Part shown: positions 16,065-24,618 of the stretch, one piece after another
Layout: every line of letters starts with the position of its first letter
How positions within the stretch are numbered: position 1 is the stretch's first letter
Source: Alkaliflexus imshenetskii DSM 15055
GTDB taxonomy: Bacteria; Bacteroidota; Bacteroidia; Bacteroidales; Marinilabiliaceae
Direction of reading: 5' to 3'
DNA: 64,000 nt
Assembly: GCF_000517065.1 (NCBI RefSeq)
Contig: NZ_KI912105.1
Location: forward strand, 1,348,405 to 1,412,404
Notes under the pieces: generated by a model
Seen by the model: the letters and a program-made list of their open reading frames with translations, nothing else
Told to the model about the DNA's origin: nothing
Database searches by the model: none
Position numbers and translations under genes: made by a program

Positions 16065-17066
16065 TCAATTTTTTTGATGGATGTACTGATCAAAGCCTGT
16101 TGTGTAAACAACCTGTTCGCCGGATTCAGTATGGTATATGAAACATGCCTCCACACCTGGAAGGCTTTCGATGAGGGCAAGACTTTCGTCGATACCAAGC
16201 ACCATACAGGCAGTGGCATAGGCATCGGCCGACATGCAATCTGCGGCAATAACAGACGCACTTAACAGAGAGTGGTTAACCGGAAAACCTGTGCGCGGAT
16301 CAATGGTATGCGCGTATTTTATGCCATCCTTCACATAAAAATTACGGTAATTGCCGCTAGTTGCCAGTGCCTGACCCGACAAACCAATAATCATCTGCAA
16401 CTCCCGATTAGAGGCAGAGGGATCATCAATTGGACGATCTATTCCGATGCGCCATAGCTGTCCTTTGGGATTAACACCCAAAGTTGAGACTTCCCCGCCT
16501 ATTTCGACCATTAAATTGCGAATGCCATACGATTTGAGATGCGACGCTACCACGTCCACACCGTATCCTTTGGCAATGGCACTTCCATCGAGCATTACAC
16601 CCGGCTTATTTTTAACTATTACACCATCCTGAATGGTGACAAAGTCCATTCCTACAAATTGTAGCAGTGAGTCCACAATTTGCTGGTTTACACTATCCAT
16701 TTTCTTGAATCCAAAGCCCCATGCATTCACAAGCGGAGCCACAGTCATATCAAAGGCACCATTGGTTTCGCGCGTAATCTTTTCAGCATTTTTAAACAGA
16801 TGCTTGAAAAACGGATCCGCCACTACCCCTTCTTCACCTCTGTTTACACGGCTTATAACCGAGGTAGAGTCAAAAGTAGACAACGACCTGTTAAAAGAAT
16901 CGAGAAGCGCCCTAATGGATTCATGGTGATCCTCCTTGCTATCGTAAACAATGCGATAGGTTGTACCAAAAATCCAACCTTCATTTACCTGATAGCTGTT
17001 CTCTTTGCTTCCACATCCAAAAAGAAGCAATAAGAGCCAGAATAAAGCCAAGTTTTTAATATTCAT
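16065..17066 (-). CDS. apbE: FAD:protein FMN transferase ApbE
   Basis: A 333-residue lipoprotein (signal with lipobox ending FGC at residue 18) that uses FAD to attach FMN to threonine of target proteins, established for NqrB and NqrC. Visible family features are GGTY-like IFGTTYRIVY, GAFDMTVAPLVNAWGFG, LDGSAIAKGYGVD, MVEIGGEVSTLG and the late HTIDPRTGFPV, followed by the conserved ADCMSADAYATACMVLG segment. It lies downstream of nqrF on the same strand, 118 nt away behind a terminator-like hairpin, so it may be transcribed partly with the operon or from its own promoter. Confidence 0.94.
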   Translation of the reverse strand: MNIKNLALFWLLLLLFGCGSKENSYQVNEGWIFGTTYRIVYDSKEDHHESIRALLDSFNRSLSTFDSTSVISRVNRGEEGVVADPFFKHLFKNAEKITRETNGAFDMTVAPLVNAWGFGFKKMDSVNQQIVDSLLQFVGMDFVTIQDGVIVKNKPGVMLDGSAIAKGYGVDVVASHLKSYGIRNLMVEIGGEVSTLGVNPKGQLWRIGIDRPIDDPSASNRELQMIIGLSGQALATSGNYRNFYVKDGIKYAHTIDPRTGFPVNHSLLSASVIAADCMSADAYATACMVLGIDESLALIESLPGVEACFIYHTESGEQVVYTTGFDQYIHQKN

Positions 17067-17120
17067 ACTTGTGTGTGTTATGTTGTTTTCAAGACTAATG
17101 CAAGGCTTAAAATACAGGAA

Positions 17121-17163
17121 AAGCGCAAAAACCTGGGCGATAAAACCTCGTGCTTTTGCGCTT
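17121..17163 (-). terminator. Hairpin downstream of nqrF
   Basis: A 10-bp stem AAGCGCAAAA (17121-17130) / TTTTGCGCTT (17154-17163) around a 23-nt loop, 21 nt past the nqrF stop. The long loop and short following T-run suggest partial termination before apbE. Confidence 0.5.
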
Positions 17164-17184
17164 CAATATTATAAACCGAATTGG

Positions 17185-18447
17185 TTATGATCCAAAATCG
17201 TCGAAAGCCACCATTTCGTCGGGCACTCCCAAATCATAAAGCATTTTTGTTACAGCTGCATTCATCATTGGAGGTCCGCAAAGGTAATACTCAATATCTT
17301 CGGGCTCATCGTGTTTCATGAGATACTGGTCGTTGATTACCTGGTGGATGAAACCAACTGGTCCGGTCCAATTGTCCTCGGGTAGCGGCTCAGAAAGTGC
17401 AATGGTGAAGGTGAAATTAGGAAACTCTTTCTCGATGGCTCTGAAATGCTCTTCGTAGAACACTTCTTTTAGAGAGCGGGCACCGTACCAGAAAGTCACC
17501 CTACGACCAGTCTTAGCCGTCTGAAACAGGTGGAAGATATGCGAACGCATAGGCGCCATTCCTGCTCCACCACCGATAAACATCATTTCACGCTCGGTCT
17601 CTTTAATGAAGAACTCACCGTAAGGGCCTGAAATAGTTACTTTATCACCCGGCTTGCGAGAAAAGATAAAAGATGAGCAGATACCGGGGTTCAGCTTCAT
17701 AAATCCACCGTTTACTCGGTCGAAAGGAGGTGTAGCAATACGGATGTTAAGCATCACGATGTTACCTTCGGCAGGGTGGTTGGCCATAGAGTATGCCCTG
17801 AAGGTAGGCTCAGGGTTAACCATCTTAAGGTCAAACATTTTATACTTCTCCCATTCATCGCGCCATTTTTCACCAACTTCGATATCTTTAAAATCGACAG
17901 TAATTTTAGGCACATCAATCTGAATGTATCCGCCAGATTTGAAATCCAGGTTTTCGCCTTCGGGCAGTTTCACAACAAACTCTTTGATGTAAGTAGCCAC
18001 GTTGTCATTTGAAACCACGGTACATTCCCATTTCTTAATACCGAGAATCTCATGCGAAATCTCCATTTTAATATCCTCGCGCACCTTCACCTGACAAGCC
18101 AAACGCCAGCTGCTAGCCTGCTCCTTACGGGTAAAATACCCGGTCTCTGTTGGGAGAATAGAGCCTGCACCATCAGGCACCTGACAACGGCACATGGCAC
18201 AAGTACCACCGCCACCACATGCCGAAGGGAGGAAAATTTTATTGTTTCCGAGGGCAGACAGGAGTGTCTGACCCGGTTCAACCGTCAACTGCTTCTCACC
18301 ATTGTTAATGTCGATGGTTACTGTGCCCGACGGTGTAAGTTTCATTTTTGCATACAGCAGCACTGACACCAAAAGGAGCACCAGCAACAGGAAGATGACT
18401 ACGCTGGCAACGATGACAGAGCCTTGAATAGCTAGTAAAACATTCAT
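17185..18447 (-). CDS. nqrF: Na+-NQR subunit F (NADH dehydrogenase, FAD and 2Fe-2S)
   Basis: A 420-residue entry subunit that oxidises NADH. Residues 8-32 form the membrane anchor. The ferredoxin domain carries cysteines C77, C83, C86 and C118 (CGGGGTCAMC then LACQV). The flavodoxin-reductase-like part has the FAD motif RAYSMAN, and the NAD-binding part contains GGGAGMAPMRSH and CGPPMMNAAV. The C-terminus FDDFGS is typical of NqrF. It is the last gene of the nqrABCDEF operon, 24 nt after nqrE, and electrons pass from here to the 2Fe-2S, FMN and riboflavin centres of the other subunits. Confidence 0.96.
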   Translation of the reverse strand: MNVLLAIQGSVIVASVVIFLLLVLLLVSVLLYAKMKLTPSGTVTIDINNGEKQLTVEPGQTLLSALGNNKIFLPSACGGGGTCAMCRCQVPDGAGSILPTETGYFTRKEQASSWRLACQVKVREDIKMEISHEILGIKKWECTVVSNDNVATYIKEFVVKLPEGENLDFKSGGYIQIDVPKITVDFKDIEVGEKWRDEWEKYKMFDLKMVNPEPTFRAYSMANHPAEGNIVMLNIRIATPPFDRVNGGFMKLNPGICSSFIFSRKPGDKVTISGPYGEFFIKETEREMMFIGGGAGMAPMRSHIFHLFQTAKTGRRVTFWYGARSLKEVFYEEHFRAIEKEFPNFTFTIALSEPLPEDNWTGPVGFIHQVINDQYLMKHDEPEDIEYYLCGPPMMNAAVTKMLYDLGVPDEMVAFDDFGS

Positions 18448-18471
18448 TGTTATATATTTTTACAGATACTG

Positions 18472-19089
18472 TTACAGTTGAATTCCCATGAAGCTCATGA
18501 AGGCGATACCCATAAGTCCGGTTACGATAAAAGTAATACCCAGACCCCTCAGTGGAGCAGGTACGTTAGAATATCGTATCTTCTCTCGTATGGCAGCAAT
18601 ACCAACAATGGCCAGCAACCATCCCACTCCTGAGCCTAAACCAAATACAGTTGCTTCACCAATATTGGCGTAAGCCCTGTCCTGCATAAAAAGAGAACCA
18701 CCAAGGATGGCACAGTTTACGGCAATCAACGGCAGGAAGATACCCAATGAAGTGTAGAGCGCCGGCGAGAACTTTTCTACAATCATCTCAACCAGCTGAA
18801 CCATAGAGGCAATAACAGCGATGAACATGATGAAGCTGAGGAAGCTCAGGTCGATGGTTTCGAAACCGGCACCAAGCCAGCTTAAAGCACCCTCGGCCAG
18901 GATATAGTTCTCAAGCAGATAGTTTACCGGAACAGTGATTGCGAGTACAAAAACCACTGCTACGCCAAGTCCGAATGAAGTCTTCACGGTTTTGGATACC
19001 GCCAGATAAGAACACATGCCCAAGAAGTAGGCAAACACCATGTTCTCAATGAAGATAGACTTGATGAATATATTTAAAAGATGTTCCAT
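18472..19089 (-). CDS. nqrE: Na+-NQR subunit E
   Basis: A 205-residue integral membrane subunit with about six helices, homologous to NqrD and RnfA. NqrD and NqrE together hold an iron centre in the membrane. The start [26 protein letters not shown] is typical and includes the conserved cysteine in FLGMCSY; a second conserved cysteine is in [12 protein letters not shown]. Length matches the family. It begins 26 nt after nqrD. Confidence 0.95.
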   Translation of the reverse strand: MEHLLNIFIKSIFIENMVFAYFLGMCSYLAVSKTVKTSFGLGVAVVFVLAITVPVNYLLENYILAEGALSWLGAGFETIDLSFLSFIMFIAVIASMVQLVEMIVEKFSPALYTSLGIFLPLIAVNCAILGGSLFMQDRAYANIGEATVFGLGSGVGWLLAIVGIAAIREKIRYSNVPAPLRGLGITFIVTGLMGIAFMSFMGIQL

Positions 19090-19115
19090 TATTCAATGCT
19101 TAAAAAGTTACCTGA

Positions 19116-19778
19116 TTAATTAGACTCCACAAGGGATTTATCACGTGAACGCTGCACCCAGATAATGATGCCCACTACCACCAAAGCCATAGGAGGTAAA
19201 ATCATGAAACCGTTGTTTACATAGCCCATATCATAGAACAGTTGTGGAACAACCTGGATGGTTCCAATTCCGGGAAGCGAAAGCGTTCCTGAACCCAACA
19301 ACTCCCTGAAAAAGGCAACAATGATAAGAATGATTCCATATCCTGCAGCATTACCAACACCATCAAGTATGGATGGCCAGGGTTTGTTACCAAGGGCAAA
19401 AGCCTCGAGGCGTCCCATAATGATACAGTTGGTAATTATCAACCCGACAAAAACCGAGAGCTGCTGACTCACCTCGTAAGCAAACGCTTTAAGAATCTGG
19501 TCAACCAGGATAACCAATGAAGCTACCACAACAAGCTGCACGATGATACGAATACGTGAAGGGATGGTATTTCTCAGAAGAGAGATAATCAGGTTTGAAA
19601 ACACAAGCACAAACACTACCGACAATGACATTACAATGGCAGGTTCCAGTTTGGCAGTTACCGCAAGGGCCGAACAAATACCCAACACCTGAATGGTAAT
19701 AGGGTTTTGAGGGCCAATGGGCGTGGTTATCAGCTTCATATTTTTAGCTGAGAACAAAGGTTCTTTTTCACTACTCAT
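19116..19778 (-). CDS. nqrD: Na+-NQR subunit D
   Basis: A 220-residue integral membrane subunit paralogous to NqrE. The first conserved cysteine is in VLGICSALAVT and the second in IITNCIIMGRLEAFA, the usual positions for the shared iron centre. The ATG at 19778 overlaps the end of nqrC by 8 bases (ATGAGTAG), suggesting translational coupling. The charged N-terminus faces the cytoplasm and the C-terminus ends with a short basic tail. Confidence 0.95.
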   Translation of the reverse strand: MSSEKEPLFSAKNMKLITTPIGPQNPITIQVLGICSALAVTAKLEPAIVMSLSVVFVLVFSNLIISLLRNTIPSRIRIIVQLVVVASLVILVDQILKAFAYEVSQQLSVFVGLIITNCIIMGRLEAFALGNKPWPSILDGVGNAAGYGIILIIVAFFRELLGSGTLSLPGIGTIQVVPQLFYDMGYVNNGFMILPPMALVVVGIIIWVQRSRDKSLVESN

Positions 19779-20487
19779 GACGCTCCCTTTCTATATTTTT
19801 TAAGAATTGCTCATATCCTTTGAAAAAATTCTCAAGCATGGCTGCCAGTCCATTACTGGTAATGGTGCCACCGGAGATTGCATCCACGGCATGCTCATTA
19901 CCGGCAGGTACGCCTCCTTTAACAACAGCAATGCTTACCAGTTTGCCTTGGCTGTCAAAGATTTTTTTGCCGATGAACTGCTTTTGAAAATCGGCATTGT
20001 CAATCTCGGCACCCAGTCCAGGTGTTTCTGCTTTGTGTCCGAAAGTAGCACCATAGATAGTGTTACCATCCTCGTTTACGGAAACATATCCCCAGATAGG
20101 CCCCCAAAGTCCGTTACCACGAAGTTGCAGTATGTATTTGAGTTCGCCGTTATCGAGGCGTGCCTCATAAACCGGATAAAGGCGCTGCTCAGGAGATTTT
20201 CGCAACTCCTTAGCCAGTTCCACGTCGAAAGCCACGCCATCAACCTTTTCACCTTTTGAGTTAACGATATAACTGGCATTGCCAATAATCTGTTCAAATT
20301 TCTTCTCGGCATCACGGGCGGTACTACCAACATTAACAGATCGTAAAATATCTATCTTTTTGGCCACCATCTCATTACGCGCCTGACGCGGTTTCAGCCC
20401 CTGTGACACAAACGCCAGCAAAGAGGCCACAATCACCACCATGACAGAAGCATAGATGAACGTGTAAGTATTTCCTTGTTTGTTCAT
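19771..20487 (-). CDS. nqrC: Na+-NQR subunit C (covalent FMN)
   Basis: A 238-residue subunit with one N-terminal helix (about residues 8-28) and a periplasmic domain that carries FMN bound to threonine. The flavinylation motif is visible as DAISGGTITSNG; the modified Thr is T208 from the ATG at 20487. A TTG three codons upstream is also in frame, but the ATG (MNKQGNTYTF) matches family N-termini. It is a substrate of the ApbE encoded at 16065-17066. It is followed by nqrD with an 8-base overlap. Confidence 0.95.
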   Translation of the reverse strand: MNKQGNTYTFIYASVMVVIVASLLAFVSQGLKPRQARNEMVAKKIDILRSVNVGSTARDAEKKFEQIIGNASYIVNSKGEKVDGVAFDVELAKELRKSPEQRLYPVYEARLDNGELKYILQLRGNGLWGPIWGYVSVNEDGNTIYGATFGHKAETPGLGAEIDNADFQKQFIGKKIFDSQGKLVSIAVVKGGVPAGNEHAVDAISGGTITSNGLAAMLENFFKGYEQFLKNIERERHE

Positions 20488-20504
20488 TTTGGTCAACTTT
20501 TAAC

Positions 20505-21659
20505 TTATGCTTTAACAACTGCTCGTTTTAATCTTCTTTTGATGTTTGCATCCACCACAAAATGGTCGATAAGAGGTGCAAAAGTATTCATCAGAAGAAT
20601 GGCCAACATCATACCTTCAGGATAAGCGGGGTTAAACACGCGAATCATGATGGCAAATAAGCCTATCAAGAATCCATAAATCCACTTACCGGTTTCGGTG
20701 CGTGAGCCGGTAACAGGGTCGGTAGCCATAAATACGGCACCAAATGCAAAACCACCAAGTGTAAGATGGTGAATCGCATCAACCTGCATAAGACTGTTAA
20801 TACCAATGAGATTAAATACGAGTCCCATAAAGTATCCTCCCAAAAAGACAGAGACCATAATCTTCCAGCTTGCTACGCCGGTAAAGATGAGTATAACTGC
20901 TCCTATCAATATGGCCAGTGTACTTGTTTCACCAATTGACCCGGGTATTATACCCAGGAAACTGTTCCACAACGGGAATGAACCAATGTTACCTTCAACA
21001 GCAGCAGCTAAGGCTGTGGCACCTGTTGTAGCATCAACACCCTCCATTGTCGATAGTCCGGAAATCCAGACCAGGTCACCCGACATTTGCGCGGGGTAAG
21101 CGAAGAAGAGGAAAGCCCGTGCAAGTAATGCAGGGTTCCAGATATTCATACCGGTTCCGCCAAATACCTCTTTGCCAATAATCACCGCAAAAGCGGTAGC
21201 AACAGCCACCATCCATAACGGAATATCAACAGGTAAAATAAGAGGGATAAGCATCCCTGAAACCAGGAATCCTTCGTTCACCTCATGTCCACGCATCTGC
21301 GCAAAAGCAAACTCAATGGCCAAACCTGTCAGATAGGATACAATTACAATTGGAATCACTTTAAATACGCCATGTAATATTGTCTCCAGGAAAGTAACCT
21401 CCTGTCCGAGCGCCAGAAAATGTTGGTATCCGGTATTCCAGATGCCGAACAATAATGCCGGGACAAGCGCCATTACCACAACAATCATGTTACGCTTCAT
21501 GTCCATGGCATCGCGTACATGCACTCCATTCTGGTTGGTCTTGTTAGGGACAAATAACAAGGTTTCAAACGCATCATAGGTAGAATGAAGCATTTCAAAC
21601 CGCCCCCCTTTCGAAACGTGGGGTTTGATATTATCCAGTAATTTTCTTAATGCCTTCAT
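20505..21659 (-). CDS. nqrB: Na+-NQR subunit B (Na+-pumping core, covalent FMN)
   Basis: A 384-residue membrane subunit with about ten helices that carries a covalent FMN and riboflavin and forms the sodium path. The flavinylation motif is DATTGATALA, with the predicted FMN threonine T215. The N-terminal cytoplasmic part (about residues 1-55) and the segment MNIWNPALLARAFLFFAYP are characteristic. It is preceded by nqrA with an 84-nt gap, larger than the other gaps in the operon. Confidence 0.96.
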   Translation of the reverse strand: MKALRKLLDNIKPHVSKGGRFEMLHSTYDAFETLLFVPNKTNQNGVHVRDAMDMKRNMIVVVMALVPALLFGIWNTGYQHFLALGQEVTFLETILHGVFKVIPIVIVSYLTGLAIEFAFAQMRGHEVNEGFLVSGMLIPLILPVDIPLWMVAVATAFAVIIGKEVFGGTGMNIWNPALLARAFLFFAYPAQMSGDLVWISGLSTMEGVDATTGATALAAAVEGNIGSFPLWNSFLGIIPGSIGETSTLAILIGAVILIFTGVASWKIMVSVFLGGYFMGLVFNLIGINSLMQVDAIHHLTLGGFAFGAVFMATDPVTGSRTETGKWIYGFLIGLFAIMIRVFNPAYPEGMMLAILLMNTFAPLIDHFVVDANIKRRLKRAVVKA

Positions 21660-21743
21660 CAGAAATTATTTTGTTGTCATTTTTCTCTTAAGTTGTACCG
21701 CACACAATCAGTTATGCGGCCGGGATGAAAGGTATAATGTGCG

Positions 21744-23093
21744 TTAAGCTCCCATTTCCTTAATCATCAAATCAATTCCCTTACGCAAAATCGCTTGCAG
21801 TTCAATTTTGGAAGTATCCACAAATTCACAAAGTGCCAAATCCTCTTCAACCACTTCGTAAATACCGAGCTGCTCCATTTTATCAATATCCTCCATCATG
21901 ATGGCCTTGATAAGAAACTCAGAAAGAATATCCATAGGCAGAACCGCATCGTATTGGCCGGAAACAACAATTGCCCGTTCACCACCGTGCATGTTGGCGT
22001 TAAGTTTGAACTCTTTTTTGGGGAACAACCAGCTGAAGTAGCTACGTGATACGCTGAACTTGCCAAATCCGGGTAGTGCCCAACCTAAGAACTCATACTC
22101 ATCACCTTCGGGAATAACAGTTATCTGAGAGTGATAGAATCCGATAAAGCCATCGCTGGTAATCTTCTCTCCGGTGAGTACATTGCCGCTGATGAAACGC
22201 AAAGACGTGTTATTTTTGATGTGGGCAACAAGTTCTTCAACAGAGGCGCCTAGTCTATAACGATAGTATGCAGGCTTTTCAACCTCTGAACCGGTAACGG
22301 CAATTACGCGGGAGAAATCGTGATGTCCTTTGGTGAAGATAGAGCCTATTGAGACGATTTCCTGTGGCTGAATAACCCAAACTTTTTCTCCTTTATTGAT
22401 AGGCATAACATGGTGAATCTGAACACCAACGTTACCAGCGGGGTGTGGCCCTGAAAATGCGTGTAACTTTACACCCTGAAGCGTATTAAACACTTTAGAA
22501 GCCGCATCACTGCTAATACCGATATGGACCTCGGGGCAGAGTTTCTTAAGCACTTCGATACCTGCTTTGAGTGCATCCTCCTGACCGGTTAATACAAAAT
22601 CAACGTCGGGAGCCAAAGGAGAAGAGTCAAATCCTGAAATAAAAATAGCCTTAGGTGTGTCTTGCGGGTTGGCAATCACATCATAAGGCCGCTGACGCAG
22701 ATATGGCCATGCACCACTTTGCAACAAGCGGTTGATGACAGCGTCTCTGTCAAGACTTGCCGGATTTGCTGCTCCGAAATCCACATACTCATCCTTGCCA
22801 TCGCTTTCAACAATCACCTCCAGAATTCGTCGTCTCTCGCCACGGATAACGCTCTTTAGCGTACCGCTTACCGGAGAAACAAACTTAATTTCGGGGTGAT
22901 ATTTGTCCTGGAAGAGTACTGTCCCAATCTTCACGGCATCACCTTCTTTGGCAACCACTTTAGGCACAACGCCTTTAAAGTCGGTAGGTTTAATAGCAAA
23001 CAAGTCAGGCAGACGGGATTGTCCGAAAATTTTCTCAGCTTTACCCGCCAAGGGGATGTTAAGCCCTTTCTTTATTTTAATCACCTCAGACAT
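21744..23093 (-). CDS. nqrA: Na+-NQR subunit A
   Basis: The peripheral, cofactor-free subunit of Na+-NQR, 449 residues from ATG 23093 (MSEVIKIKKGLNIPLAG), which matches family N-termini. The longer frame up to 23240 would add 49 unrelated residues and overlap the divergent gene's upstream region. Visible features are the N-terminal barrel-sandwich segment FKGVVPKVVAKEGDAVKIG followed by SPVSGTLKSV. It is first in the operon. A TAATTTTG element on the minus strand at 23128-23121 fits a promoter with a short leader. Confidence 0.95.
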   Translation of the reverse strand: MSEVIKIKKGLNIPLAGKAEKIFGQSRLPDLFAIKPTDFKGVVPKVVAKEGDAVKIGTVLFQDKYHPEIKFVSPVSGTLKSVIRGERRRILEVIVESDGKDEYVDFGAANPASLDRDAVINRLLQSGAWPYLRQRPYDVIANPQDTPKAIFISGFDSSPLAPDVDFVLTGQEDALKAGIEVLKKLCPEVHIGISSDAASKVFNTLQGVKLHAFSGPHPAGNVGVQIHHVMPINKGEKVWVIQPQEIVSIGSIFTKGHHDFSRVIAVTGSEVEKPAYYRYRLGASVEELVAHIKNNTSLRFISGNVLTGEKITSDGFIGFYHSQITVIPEGDEYEFLGWALPGFGKFSVSRSYFSWLFPKKEFKLNANMHGGERAIVVSGQYDAVLPMDILSEFLIKAIMMEDIDKMEQLGIYEVVEEDLALCEFVDTSKIELQAILRKGIDLMIKEMGA

Positions 23094-23120
23094 ACTTGAA
23101 TTGTATTTTGAATTTGATGC

Positions 23121-23128
23121 CAAAATTA
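23121..23128 (-). promoter_or_regulatory. Putative -7 promoter element of the nqr operon
   Basis: Minus strand TAATTTTG matches TAnnTTTG and ends 28 nt before the nqrA ATG. No clear TTTG is seen at -33. Confidence 0.45.
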
Positions 23129-23177
23129 AATAAAAATCTAACTTTTCCATATATTGCAGTCGAGAAACCATTTCATT

Positions 23178-24551
23178 ATGAGCACAAATAATCCACACAA
23201 ATTTGTCCGAATAACTCTTAATTGGTTCAATTTGAACCAATACGGAAATTTATCTTTAAAAAGCAAAAAAAGAAAATTTGCACTATTAGTAATCTTTAAC
23301 ATTTTACTGTCGGCTCAATGGGGTTTAGCACAGAAAAATTACGCTGAATTTGTTTCTCCTGCCATCAAAACTCTACAGTTCCATCGAGAAAGCTGGCCAC
23401 TATCACACCCCATCATTCGACTAAACGCTGGTCAAAGTTTAAACCTTTCGTTTGACGAACCTGGTAGCGGAACAAAAAACTATCACTATACCGTTGTGTT
23501 ATGTGATATTAACTGGAACGAGGCCGAATTAATGGTGACCGAGTATATAAGGGGTATTCCGGTAAACCCATTAAACGATTACGCGTTTTCGTTCAACACC
23601 ACATTTGATTATGTGCGCTATCAACTCACCCTTCCAAACGAAAACATGCAACTGACGCGCTCAGGCAACTATGCGCTTCTGGTGTTTGAAAACCATGACC
23701 GGCACAACCCTGTCATCGTAAAACACTTTTTGGTGGTTGAGCAGCATGCCGATATAGTGCCACGCATAAAGAAAACAGCTCAGTCGTCCATTCGCGCATC
23801 GCATCAGGAGATAAATTTTGAGGTTAACCATGCAGGTTTTACAATCAACAACCCCATAGAAGAGATTTCGGCAGTAATAAAGCAGAATGGCAGAACCGAC
23901 AATGTAATATCCAATCTGAAACCGATGTTTTTTCGTGATGGATTTATGGATTTCAACTACAACAGGGAAACGATGATGGAGGGAGGCAATGAATTCAGAT
24001 ATGCTGATATCCGAAGCACCAGATTTCTCTCCGACCGGATACAATCAGCGGATTTCATGGATCCATTCTATCACATCACCCTTTTTCCGGATATCCTGCG
24101 CAATCCATCTTCATATTATTACCGACAGGATTTAAATGGACGCTATTACATTCAGGTTCAAGAGCGCAACAACCCGGAGCTTGAAGCTGACTATATGTTT
24201 GTCCACTTTAAATTACAGGTTGAGCGTCCAAATCCATTGCAAAAAATATATCTGAACGGTGCACTCACCAACTGGCAGTTAAATGAAACATCGGAGATGA
24301 CCTATAATCCCATTAGCAAAGCTTATGAGATTTCACTCCTACTCAAGCAAGGGTATTACAATTATCAATATCTCACGGTGGAAGCAGGCGAAAGGAGCGG
24401 TTCACTTTTCCCCATCGAAAACAGTTTTCATCAAACTGAAAACGATTACCTGATAATACTATATTATAAAGGCATCAGCGACAGAAACCACCGCATTATC
24501 GGAGCCGAAACATTCAACACCTTGCTGCCGGCACCACGGATGACACCTTGA
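23178..24551 (+). CDS. T9SS plug-domain protein (DUF5103 family)
   Basis: A 457-residue exported protein related to the Plug protein that closes the SprA translocon channel of the type IX secretion system (DUF5103 family). The hydrophobic export segment KFALLVIFNILLSAQWGLAQ lies near residues 34-53, unusually far from the ATG at 23178. A TTG at 23154 would lengthen it more, and an internal TTG could shorten it, so the start is uncertain. Family-like segments are FVSPAIKTLQFHRESWP, the LNAGQSLNLSFDEP strand pair and YHYTVVLCDINW. The gene is divergent from nqrA. No other core T9SS genes (sprA, sprE, gldKLMN) are in the window. Confidence 0.82.
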   Translation: MSTNNPHKFVRITLNWFNLNQYGNLSLKSKKRKFALLVIFNILLSAQWGLAQKNYAEFVSPAIKTLQFHRESWPLSHPIIRLNAGQSLNLSFDEPGSGTKNYHYTVVLCDINWNEAELMVTEYIRGIPVNPLNDYAFSFNTTFDYVRYQLTLPNENMQLTRSGNYALLVFENHDRHNPVIVKHFLVVEQHADIVPRIKKTAQSSIRASHQEINFEVNHAGFTINNPIEEISAVIKQNGRTDNVISNLKPMFFRDGFMDFNYNRETMMEGGNEFRYADIRSTRFLSDRIQSADFMDPFYHITLFPDILRNPSSYYYRQDLNGRYYIQVQERNNPELEADYMFVHFKLQVERPNPLQKIYLNGALTNWQLNETSEMTYNPISKAYEISLLLKQGYYNYQYLTVEAGERSGSLFPIENSFHQTENDYLIILYYKGISDRNHRIIGAETFNTLLPAPRMTP

Positions 24552-24618
24552 TAGGCAAAACCTGACTCTAAATATAAAGGGATTTGATTATTGAAGAAAA
24601 ACTCTAAACCATTAATAT

